From: Holdemania massiliensis
GTDB lineage: Bacteria > Bacillota_I > Bacilli_A > Erysipelotrichales > Erysipelotrichaceae
Direction of reading: 5' to 3'
Assembly: GCF_022440805.1 (NCBI RefSeq)
Contig: NZ_JAKNTK010000001.1
Span: 2,170,001 to 2,234,000, forward strand
Length of the DNA: 64,000 nt
Both the position numbers and the translations under genes were made by a program. Positions 25,062-32,117 of this stretch are shown piece after piece. The notes under the pieces were generated by a model. It was not told the origin of the DNA. It made no database searches and saw nothing but the letters and a program-made list of their open reading frames with translations. How positions within the stretch are numbered: position 1 is the stretch's first letter; every line of letters begins with the position of its first letter.

Positions 25062-26857
25062 GCTTCCTCACCTCCCCCTTCATTCATCCGGGCTGTCTGG
25101 ATATCCACGATCCGGCGGTACAGTCCGTCTTCATTCAACAGTTGTTCATGCGTTCCAGACTGCGTAATCTGCCCCTGTTCCAGCACCAGGATCAGATCGG
25201 CATCCATGGCGGAAGCCACACGCTGGGTGATGATCAGCGTCGTCGTCTGACTCTGAACCTCTTTCAGCGCAGCTCGGATCTGAGCGTCGGTCTGCGTATC
25301 CACTGCCGACAGGGAATCGTCAAAGATCAAAATCGGCTGCGGCGACAAAACGGTCCGGGCAATCGCGATCCGCTGCTTCTGCCCGCCGGAAAGGGTCACG
25401 CCCTTCTCACCGACTAACGTATCATAGCCCCGGTCAAACTCCGCAATGACCTCATGCACCGAAGCAATCCGAGCCGCCTGTTCCACTTCCTCACGCCGGG
25501 CACTGCGGCGGGCCAGATGAATGTTGTCATAAATCGTTTTGGAAAACAGAAATGGTTCCTGCAGCACGATGCCGATGTTCTGGCGCAGCCATTGACGCTG
25601 AATCTGCGTCAGATCGTGACCGTCAATCCGGATCTGTCCGCCGGTCGGATCATACAGCCGCATCAGAAGATGCACCAGCGTGCTCTTGCCTCCGCCGGTC
25701 GGTCCGATCAGCGCAACCGTCATGCCTTTTTCAATCGTAAAATTCAGATCTTTCAGCACCGGCTGACTGTCGCCTTCATATTGAAACTGAACGTGATCAA
25801 ATTCAATCCGGCCTTTGATCGCCGGTGTTTCTCCGCTTGTCACATCCTCCGGCGCTTCATCCAGAATTTCCTGGAGCCGTCCGATCGACACGCTCATCTT
25901 GCCCATATCCGCCAGAATCCGGCCTAAATTGCGCACTGGCCATAAAATCATGCCTTCATAGGAAATGAACACAAAGAAGCTGCCAACGCTCAGATCACCG
26001 CGGGAAGCGGCAAAAATGCCCGCTAGGATAATCACGAAAATCTGCGTCAGACAGATCAAATCACTGGTTCCCCAATACGCTCCCAGATACTGAATCATCT
26101 TGAAGGTCAGATCGCGGTAACGGATATTTTTCTTATCAAATTTACGAATTTCCTCGCGTTCGTTGTTGAACGCCTTCACCACGCGGATTCCGGATAAATT
26201 CTCCTGAACCGCAGTGCTCAGATCACCTTCTGCCTCATCCGATGCCAAAAACGCTTTCTGCACGCGGGTGAAGAAAACATAGGCGTAAATCACTAACAGC
26301 GGCATTGAAATCACCGCCAGCCATGCTAATGGACGATAGATCGAAAACAAAATCAGCAGTGCCGCCAATGCCGTCGCAATCGAATAGACCACTTCAGAAA
26401 TCTGACCGGATAAAAACCGCCGAATCTGATCGACATCACTGGTACAGCGCTGCACCAAATCACCGGTTTTAATCCGTACATGGTAACTGAACGGCAGAGA
26501 CTGCAGATGCGCATACAACCGATTGCGGACCTTGCGGCATACTTCTTCGGAAATCACCGCATTCCAGTATCCGCGTAGGAAGACGCACACGCAGATCAGG
26601 GCGTTGATCGCCAGAATCGCCGCCGCGCCTATCCATAAATTCCGCTGCAGATATTGAGCTCCGCCTAAGCTTTCCAACAGCCAGGCCAGCACCGGATTGG
26701 TTGTTGGTTGTTGATGAATGACATTGTCAATCATGAAACTGAACAACAGCGGCGAACATAAGTTCAGAAAGGCGTAGACGCAGACCAAGACGATCATCGC
26801 CGCCATGCGTTTGCGGTTGCCTTCCAGAAACTCCCAAATAAATTGAAACTTTCGCAT
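25058..26857 (-). CDS. ABC exporter half-transporter with degenerate catalytic site
   Basis: An exporter subunit of 599 residues: six membrane segments (about 15-300) followed by an ATPase domain. Walker A is GPTGGGKSTLV near 376 and the signature LSGGQKQR is intact. Walker B reads LIFDDSLSAVD, with Asp in place of the catalytic Glu. This is the hallmark of the degenerate site in heterodimeric exporters. AAAGGAGGGGG precedes the ATG. The gene is preceded by a short ORF and a terminator hairpin, which suggests controlled read-through. Confidence 0.93.
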   Translation of the reverse strand: MRKFQFIWEFLEGNRKRMAAMIVLVCVYAFLNLCSPLLFSFMIDNVIHQQPTTNPVLAWLLESLGGAQYLQRNLWIGAAAILAINALICVCVFLRGYWNAVISEEVCRKVRNRLYAHLQSLPFSYHVRIKTGDLVQRCTSDVDQIRRFLSGQISEVVYSIATALAALLILFSIYRPLAWLAVISMPLLVIYAYVFFTRVQKAFLASDEAEGDLSTAVQENLSGIRVVKAFNNEREEIRKFDKKNIRYRDLTFKMIQYLGAYWGTSDLICLTQIFVIILAGIFAASRGDLSVGSFFVFISYEGMILWPVRNLGRILADMGKMSVSIGRLQEILDEAPEDVTSGETPAIKGRIEFDHVQFQYEGDSQPVLKDLNFTIEKGMTVALIGPTGGGKSTLVHLLMRLYDPTGGQIRIDGHDLTQIQRQWLRQNIGIVLQEPFLFSKTIYDNIHLARRSARREEVEQAARIASVHEVIAEFDRGYDTLVGEKGVTLSGGQKQRIAIARTVLSPQPILIFDDSLSAVDTQTDAQIRAALKEVQSQTTTLIITQRVASAMDADLILVLEQGQITQSGTHEQLLNEDGLYRRIVDIQTARMNEGGGEEA

Positions 26858-26880
26858 TTTCCCCCTCCTTTAAAATTCAA

Positions 26881-26909
26881 AAATAAAAAGCACGCTCAGC
26901 AGTGCTTTT
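26881..26909 (-). terminator. Terminator hairpin between the 42-codon ORF and the ABC exporter
   Basis: AAAAGCAC-TGCTGAGC-GTGCTTTT followed by TATTTTT on the minus strand. It starts 11 bases after the short ORF stop and ends 24 bases before the exporter ATG, so exporter expression needs read-through unless another promoter exists. Confidence 0.82.
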
Positions 26910-26919
26910 CATTCTTATC

Positions 26920-27048
26920 TCATTCATTTTCATCCATGACTTCTGCCAGATATTCCATCGGCGTCACCTGCGTCATCAATTCGATGACGTCAAACGACAA
27001 ACCGATCTCCACCAGCGTTTTCGCAACTTCCATCTGCGGTTTTTTCAT
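26920..27048 (-). CDS. Small protein or leader peptide, 42 residues
   Basis: A short ORF, too small for most gene lists. It starts MKKPQMEVAKTLVEIGLSF and ends in an acidic tail (YLAEVMDENE). The composition is that of a stable amphipathic helix pair, with no membrane segment and no Cys. ACAGGTGAGAGT upstream of the ATG supplies a Shine-Dalgarno site. Inside the ORF the perfect inverted repeat CGTCATC-N5-GATGACG (26971-26989) could fold in the mRNA. It lies 46 bp after the TSCPD gene and just before a terminator, so it is either the last gene of that operon or a regulatory leader for the ABC exporter. Confidence 0.6.
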   Translation of the reverse strand: MKKPQMEVAKTLVEIGLSFDVIELMTQVTPMEYLAEVMDENE

Positions 27049-27094
27049 ACTCTCACCTGTTCTTAGGCTGAGCCCTCTGCCCACAGACTATCCT

Positions 27095-27361
27095 TTAGTT
27101 TGATTGGAAGTGTTTGGTTAACGCCGCTGCGATCTGATCAGGACAGGATGTCGGCTTCGCGCCGCAATGAACTCCCTGAAAAGCATCTACTACTTCTTTT
27201 ACAGTCTTCCCTTTGATGATTCTGGAAATACCCAATAAATTGCCTGGGCACCCGCCTGTAATCGTTACGTTGGTGATCACATCGCCTTCCAGCTCAAAAT
27301 CAAAGCGCTTGGAACAAACGCCCTGGGGAATATATGTAAATTTCTCTTTCGTCATTGTCAT
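27095..27361 (-). CDS. TSCPD-domain protein
   Basis: An 88-residue protein that is one TSCPD domain, named for the motif seen literally here near residue 73 (KPTSCPDQIAAAL). Cysteines at VCSKRF, GGCPGN, VHCGAK and TSCPD are spaced as in the domain found at the C-terminus of some ribonucleotide reductases and as free-standing proteins. It is probably a metal-binding module, an inference from the Cys pattern. The ATG at 27361 has AGGAGG eight bases upstream; the longer ORF start would lie in the promoter. Its promoter holds a perfect palindrome. Confidence 0.85.
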   Translation of the reverse strand: MTMTKEKFTYIPQGVCSKRFDFELEGDVITNVTITGGCPGNLLGISRIIKGKTVKEVVDAFQGVHCGAKPTSCPDQIAAALTKHFQSN

Positions 27362-27385
27362 AAAAAAAACCTCCTGTCTTATACG

Positions 27386-27420
27386 GTTATCATGATAACA
27401 TGGTTCAATTTCCTTCACAA
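27386..27420 (-). promoter_or_regulatory. Promoter with palindromic operator for the TSCPD gene
   Basis: TTGTGA (27415-27420), 17 bp, TATCAT (27392-27397) on the minus strand. The perfect 14-bp palindrome GTTATCATGATAAC (27386-27399) covers the -10, a layout typical of a repressor site. The repressor is not identified. Confidence 0.65.
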
Positions 27421-27433
27421 GTCCAAAAACGAA

Positions 27434-27473
27434 GAAAAAGCGGGAATTCTGAAAGCCTCGTTCGTTTCCCACT
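27434..27473 (-). terminator. Terminator of the ktr operon
   Basis: AGTGGGAA pairs with TTCCCGCT (one G-U) around a 19-nt loop, followed by TTTTTC on the minus strand, about 45 bases after the ktrA stop. Confidence 0.65.
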
Positions 27474-27519
27474 TGTTTTTTGCTTTTATTTGAGCTGTAA
27501 AAGAAGATTTCTTTCTTCC

Positions 27520-28191
27520 TTAAATACGAAATAAGGATTCAAATTTTTTGAAAATCTTATTATCCGCAATGACCAGAAGCTGATCATTGGTTTCAATCGT
27601 ATAGAAGGCATCGGGAGAGATGGACAGATGTTCTTTTGGATTTTTACGAATACCTAAAACGTTGATTCCATAATTCGTTCTTAATTCCAGCGCTTTCAGC
27701 GTCTTGCCGACCCATTTTGCCGGCGCTGCAATCTCAACGATGCTGTAATCATCATCAATATCAATTAAGTCGATGATATTGCGGGAAACCAGTTTTTTCG
27801 CTACGCGTTCGCCCATTTCTTTTTCAGGACGGACAACATAATCCGCGCCGATCTTCTGTAAAATCTGCATGTATTTCTTATTTTTCGCCTTGGCCATAAT
27901 AAACGGAATGCCAAGCTCTCTAAGATTCATGACGCCCATGATGCTTTCTTCCAGGTGGGATCCCGTCGCTACGACCGCCGCATCACAATCCTGAATGCCA
28001 ATCGCCCGCAGCTGATCAATATCGGTAAAATCTGCCTGAATCGCCTGGGTGACAAAATCGCTGACCCGATCGACGCAGGCTAAATCTTTATCAATCGCAA
28101 TGACCTCATGATTGTATTGAGATAGTGTTTTCGCAATGGTTGATCCAAAGATGCCAAGTCCAAGAATAACATACTGTTTCATTTCCGCCAT
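27520..28191 (-). CDS. ktrA: KtrA-type RCK subunit of potassium uptake
   Basis: A cytosolic gating subunit of 223 residues that binds nucleotides and controls the KtrB channel. The N-terminal Rossmann domain shows VILGLGIFGSTIAKTL (GxGxFG) near 8-23, then the acidic AIDKD end of strand 2. The C-terminal RCK_C domain covers about 135-220 (GKTLKALELRTNYGINVLGI). The length equals Bacillus KtrA/KtrC. The ATG at 28191 has GGAGG eight bases upstream. The partner channel gene lies just upstream. Confidence 0.93.
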   Translation of the reverse strand: MAEMKQYVILGLGIFGSTIAKTLSQYNHEVIAIDKDLACVDRVSDFVTQAIQADFTDIDQLRAIGIQDCDAAVVATGSHLEESIMGVMNLRELGIPFIMAKAKNKKYMQILQKIGADYVVRPEKEMGERVAKKLVSRNIIDLIDIDDDYSIVEIAAPAKWVGKTLKALELRTNYGINVLGIRKNPKEHLSISPDAFYTIETNDQLLVIADNKIFKKFESLFRI

Positions 28192-28203
28192 AAATTTATC
28201 CTC

Positions 28204-29598
28204 CTACCCGATCAGCACGTCCCCGTGCGGATATACGAGATTGTTTGTTTTTCGATTTTGTTTCATTCGCATTAACGACAGAACAATCGTGATCGGACCT
28301 ACGCGGCCGATATACATCAGCATGATGATGACGATTTTGCCTAAAGCGGATAACAACGGTGTTACCCCGGCTGACAAGCCGACCGTAGCAATCGCTGAGA
28401 AAGCTTCAAAGGCTAACGGCAAAAATCCAATTTGCGGTTCTGTCAATGTCAGTAAAAAGATCGCAATGACCATAATGCAGGCATACGTCAGCGTAATCGC
28501 AAAAGCCCGATGGAACGTGGAGCTCGGCAAAGTCCGCTTAAACAACGTCATATTTCCGGAATCCCGAATTTCCGAAATAATCAGGACGAATAACATTGAG
28601 AATGTCGTTGTCTTGATACCGCCTGCCGTTCCGCCTGGAGAGCCGCCGATGATCATATAGAACAACATGATAAATAAAGAGGCATCTCTCAGCATCGCAA
28701 AGTCAATGGTGCTGAAGCCCGCTGTCCGCAGGGTTGTGGACTGGAAGAAGGCTGCCATGATCTTCTGCGGGAAATTCATCCAGCCTAAGGTATTCGGATT
28801 GCCATATTCCACAAGCAGCACGATCAGCGTTCCGCTGCCCAGCAAAATCCCTGTAACAACTAAGACCAGCCGGCTGTGCAGCGACAGTCTTGTCCAAAGC
28901 CGCTTCCAGCTCAGCTTTTTCTTCTCCGGCAAAATCCGCCGCAGATCAAACCACACCGCAAAGCCTAAACCGCCGGTGATGATCAGACCGCAGACCGTAA
29001 AATTGATCAGCGGATCACTTGTGTATGCCATCAGAGATGAGCGTGTCAAATTATCCAGACCTGCGTTGCAGAACGCCGATATGGAAAGAAAAACCGAATT
29101 GTAAAGGCCCTGCGCCAAGCCATACTCAGGAATAAACCGCAGCGCCAGCAATCCCATGCCGATCCCTTCAAAAATAAAGGTGTAGCGGAAGATACTTTTT
29201 AAGAAATTCGGAATGTTGTCGGCATCATTTTTATTTAATGAATCCTGCAGCATTTTCTTCTCTGAAAAGTTCAGCTTGCGCCGCATCAGCGTTAAAAACA
29301 AGGCCAGCAACGACATCAAGCCCAAACCGCCGATCTGCATTAAGAAGATCAATACGGTCTGACCGATCAGATTGTACTGATCAATAACCGCAAACGGCAT
29401 CAAGCCTGTCACGCAGGTAGCGGAAGTAGCGACGAACAAACTGTTTAAGTAACTGGCCCGCATCCCCGGATTCTGGGCGATTGGCAGCCACAGCAAGACT
29501 GATCCGACAAGGATGACCAAGACAAAGCTCAGCGCAATCATACGGGTAGGTCCTAAAAAGCGCAGGATTTTATCCCGAAACGGCAGATTGAAATTCAT
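28204..29598 (-). CDS. ktrB: KtrB-type potassium channel/transporter subunit
   Basis: A membrane protein of 464 residues in the TrkH/KtrB superfamily with four repeats of membrane-pore-membrane. The selectivity-filter loops can be seen: ATSATCVTGLMP (first), NAGLDNLTRSS (second), STTLRTAGFSTIDF (third) and SAIATVGLSAGV (fourth), each with the conserved Gly. KtrB moves K+ with Na+ dependence in relatives. The ATG overlaps the stop of the upstream acetamidase by four bases. Adjacent ktrA completes the system. Confidence 0.94.
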   Translation of the reverse strand: MNFNLPFRDKILRFLGPTRMIALSFVLVILVGSVLLWLPIAQNPGMRASYLNSLFVATSATCVTGLMPFAVIDQYNLIGQTVLIFLMQIGGLGLMSLLALFLTLMRRKLNFSEKKMLQDSLNKNDADNIPNFLKSIFRYTFIFEGIGMGLLALRFIPEYGLAQGLYNSVFLSISAFCNAGLDNLTRSSLMAYTSDPLINFTVCGLIITGGLGFAVWFDLRRILPEKKKLSWKRLWTRLSLHSRLVLVVTGILLGSGTLIVLLVEYGNPNTLGWMNFPQKIMAAFFQSTTLRTAGFSTIDFAMLRDASLFIMLFYMIIGGSPGGTAGGIKTTTFSMLFVLIISEIRDSGNMTLFKRTLPSSTFHRAFAITLTYACIMVIAIFLLTLTEPQIGFLPLAFEAFSAIATVGLSAGVTPLLSALGKIVIIMLMYIGRVGPITIVLSLMRMKQNRKTNNLVYPHGDVLIG

Positions 29599-30482
29599 GA
29601 CCTTTTTCCCTCCTTAGAAAGGAACCGAACAAGCGGCATGCCAAACCGCAGGGTAACAAAAGGGTTAACCACCTGACAGATTTCACTGTTTCCTTCCAGA
29701 CTCATCAGCATTCCTGCCATTTCCGGCGACAATCCCAACTGTTTTTGGAGTCTTTGATTCATTTTATAACAACCTTGCTTCAGCGCTTCTTCCATGGTTT
29801 CTGCAGAGGTAATCACATATACCCGATCCCGATCCACAACCCAAGGTTCGCTGCAAGTTTCTTTTATAACTTCTATCTGAACGATCACATCCGCTGCGAT
29901 TTCCGCACCGCTGCCCATGACTTCGCCATCACCCATCGCTGCATGCACATCTCCCAAAGCCAACAATGCCCCGGGATGAAACACCGGCAGATAGACAACC
30001 GAGCCTTCACGAATCTTACGGCAGTCCATATTACCGCCATGAACGCCTGGCTTTCTGCATTCCACTGACTCTGCTTCTGGAGCAACGCCGATCACTCCGA
30101 TCATGGGTGCCGTTTTCACAACCAGATCTTTCTGAAATTCCAGCTGATTTTCCTGAACTGGCAGAAAATGGATCATCCGCCGTTCTATCCAATCGGCCAT
30201 CATCCCACTTTTAGGATAACTGCCCACCAAGGCTTGGTCTTGAAGCGTGATCTTCTCAATGGTCACCTTCAGTGTGTCTCCAACCTGAGCCTCTTCAACA
30301 AATACCGGACCTGTAGCCGGATTGATTTGAAGCGGTCGCCTGTCAGGATCCTGCGGCGTAATTTCATCGCCATAGCAATCCCTTGTTTCAAAACATATTC
30401 TGTCCCCGGAATGAGCTTTTAAAACCGGCTTATTTTCCGAAGACATCGCGTAGATCACTTGATCTTTAGCAATCTTTTTCAT
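29595..30482 (-). CDS. Acetamidase/formamidase family protein
   Basis: A 295-residue enzyme of the FmdA/AmdA family, which hydrolyses short amides such as formamide or acetamide to ammonia and the acid. Diagnostic segments are NPATGPVFVEEAQVGDTLKV near 58, GVIGVAPEAE near 122, GGNMDCRKIREGSVVYLPV near 150 and LALGDVHAAMGDGEVMGSGAE near 175. The family is known for metal-binding His/Asp in these loops. AAAGAGGG precedes the ATG. It is translationally coupled to ktrB, an unusual pairing. The true substrate is undetermined. Confidence 0.9.
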   Translation of the reverse strand: MKKIAKDQVIYAMSSENKPVLKAHSGDRICFETRDCYGDEITPQDPDRRPLQINPATGPVFVEEAQVGDTLKVTIEKITLQDQALVGSYPKSGMMADWIERRMIHFLPVQENQLEFQKDLVVKTAPMIGVIGVAPEAESVECRKPGVHGGNMDCRKIREGSVVYLPVFHPGALLALGDVHAAMGDGEVMGSGAEIAADVIVQIEVIKETCSEPWVVDRDRVYVITSAETMEEALKQGCYKMNQRLQKQLGLSPEMAGMLMSLEGNSEICQVVNPFVTLRFGMPLVRFLSKEGKRS

Positions 30483-30513
30483 AACCAGCCCTCTTTAAGC
30501 GTATACGATTCCT

Positions 30514-30542
30514 AGTCTACACCTTTTAATGGGAATACTCAA
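30514..30542 (-). promoter_or_regulatory. Putative promoter of the acetamidase-ktrBA operon
   Basis: TTGAGT (30537-30542), 17 bp, TAGACT (30514-30519) on the minus strand, about 30 bp before the acetamidase ATG. The rest of the 250-bp gap (30483-30732) is AT-rich, and I see only one small palindrome, AAGTAAA-AA-TTTACTT, at the end of the next gene (30719-30734). Confidence 0.45.
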
Positions 30543-30732
30543 TACTCTGTCTTGAAAATTTTACATCTTCACAGAATCTTAAGTCTTTTACTAGAAAAGT
30601 ATTCTTATATAATTTGGAACGAATAATTTAGCAAAAAAAGGAACAGTTGGATTATGTACAATGTGCTACATAACCTCCTATTCCTCCTTTGTAAATGATC
30701 TCGGTTTATACTCTAGTCAAGTAAAAATTTAC

Positions 30733-31983
30733 TTATTTTAATTTACAACTTTGACCTTGGTTAAAATCATCTATGTTAACGCCACAGCTATGCCACATAG
30801 AACCCTCATCAGGGGCTGCTCCTGTTCCACCAATCTCTTTTGGCGTATACCACGTTCCTTTATAAAGGACATAATCATTACTATAATAAGTCTTGCCTGG
30901 AATATAAGTAGGTTCGGAAATATTGAATACATTCGTTTGCGTTACAATCTGATCCAGATCCGAATATTCACCTAATCGTTCAGATGTATTTACACGATAA
31001 ACCTTACCCTTGTAGTGAAAATAACTTCCAACACTCAAATATGCTTTGTTCTCTTTCAGGCTTTCTAAACTTTCAATCTTGTTTAATACAGAGAAATCGA
31101 TGGGGTCACCCGATCCTAACTGTTTAGCCGCATAAACAAAATTAGGGTTGTCTTCATCAATATAAAATGGTTGATCATCCTTATATTTACAATAGCCATT
31201 ACCATTTTCTTCGATCCACTCACCGCCATCTGCCACACATTTTTTCCTGCTGGCAGCTACTGAATCATAAACACACATAGTTCCTTGTTCATTGGCAATC
31301 AGCTCGCCTTCACAGAGACAGGAGTTTGCCTGTAAGTCATACTTACCGCCACTTTTTTCACACATATACTCGGCAGTAGTCATACATACTTTCTTTTTTT
31401 CACCATCAACAGTAATATCTTTTTCCAAAACATATCCATCCGGACAAGAACAGATTTCATTCACAATATCAAATTTTCCCGCACTGGCTTCACACGCTTT
31501 TTGATAGGCTGACGGAATGTAGGTCGGCAGTGGTTTCGCGGATGGATAGGTTGTCGGCTCCGGTGTCTTCACAGCATCCGGTGTCAATGATCCATCTGGA
31601 TTGGCCGTTGGCTTGTATTCACCGCCGCAGCCCACAGCTGTACTGTCAATGAACCGAATCCACTTCTGATCTGTAATGTTCCAACAATAATCCCCTTCGC
31701 CAGTTGGATGCACCGCCTGTTCGATTAACCCATCGCTAACCAACAGCTGTTGACGAGCATCGTCTTCCGAGATATTTTCAAAAATATCCCGATTTTCAAT
31801 TTCATGAAATGAAGCATAGGAATGCGTCGCAAAGTTTAACAGCTCTAAATTGGCATCGGAAATCTGATCGTTAGCCGAAGAAGCAAAGCCGGACATCGTC
31901 GGCATTAATATGGTTAAAAGCACAAATAAAATAGCGACTGTTACGATCATTTCCAACAATGTAAAACCGCGTTTCTCTTTCAT
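30733..31983 (-). CDS. Large pilin-like protein with Cys repeats and CBM-like C-terminus
   Basis: A 416-residue protein with a type IV prepilin leader: KRG then FTLLEMIVTVAILFVLL, cleavage after Gly and Glu at +5. A pilin-like helix runs to about residue 60. A Thr/Pro-rich linker (about 128-160) leads to three Cys-rich repeats of the form C-x4-GGK/E with a later C-x-C. The C-terminal 130 residues have two stretches like carbohydrate-binding module 5/12: SYFHYKGKVYRVN, then YSNDYVLYKGTWYTP and a Pro/Trp end (DEGSMW). It is probably a tip adhesin of the pilus whose genes lie 8 kb away. The ATG at 31983 has AAAGGTGA upstream. Confidence 0.8.
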   Translation of the reverse strand: MKEKRGFTLLEMIVTVAILFVLLTILMPTMSGFASSANDQISDANLELLNFATHSYASFHEIENRDIFENISEDDARQQLLVSDGLIEQAVHPTGEGDYCWNITDQKWIRFIDSTAVGCGGEYKPTANPDGSLTPDAVKTPEPTTYPSAKPLPTYIPSAYQKACEASAGKFDIVNEICSCPDGYVLEKDITVDGEKKKVCMTTAEYMCEKSGGKYDLQANSCLCEGELIANEQGTMCVYDSVAASRKKCVADGGEWIEENGNGYCKYKDDQPFYIDEDNPNFVYAAKQLGSGDPIDFSVLNKIESLESLKENKAYLSVGSYFHYKGKVYRVNTSERLGEYSDLDQIVTQTNVFNISEPTYIPGKTYYSNDYVLYKGTWYTPKEIGGTGAAPDEGSMWHSCGVNIDDFNQGQSCKLK

Positions 31984-32013
31984 AGTTTTCACCTTTGTTC
32001 TTTTATCACAACT

Positions 32014-32022
32014 ATTATATCA
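32014..32022 (-). promoter_or_regulatory. Extended -10 promoter of the large pilin gene
   Basis: TGATATAAT on the minus strand about 30 bp before the ATG, with no recognisable -35. The same element precedes the major pilin and the pilC operon. Confidence 0.6.
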
Positions 32023-32050
32023 TACTTCATTCTAAGCTTGCTTAATTCAT

Positions 32051-32079
32051 TTTACTTTTGTCCATAATAATGATATACT
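32051..32079 (+). promoter_or_regulatory. Promoter of the DEAD-box helicase gene
   Basis: TTTACT (32051-32056), 17 bp, TATACT (32074-32079), with TG one base before the -10. It lies 38 bp before the ATG. Confidence 0.55.
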
Positions 32080-32117
32080 CCTAGGCGAGTGATTTTTTAG
32101 ATGAAAGAGAGAAATAC

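Noticed and set aside
27500..27521. GAAGA/TCTTC hairpin just after ktrA as its terminator
   Set aside because: Five-base stem only; the GC-richer hairpin at 27434-27473 is a better terminator.
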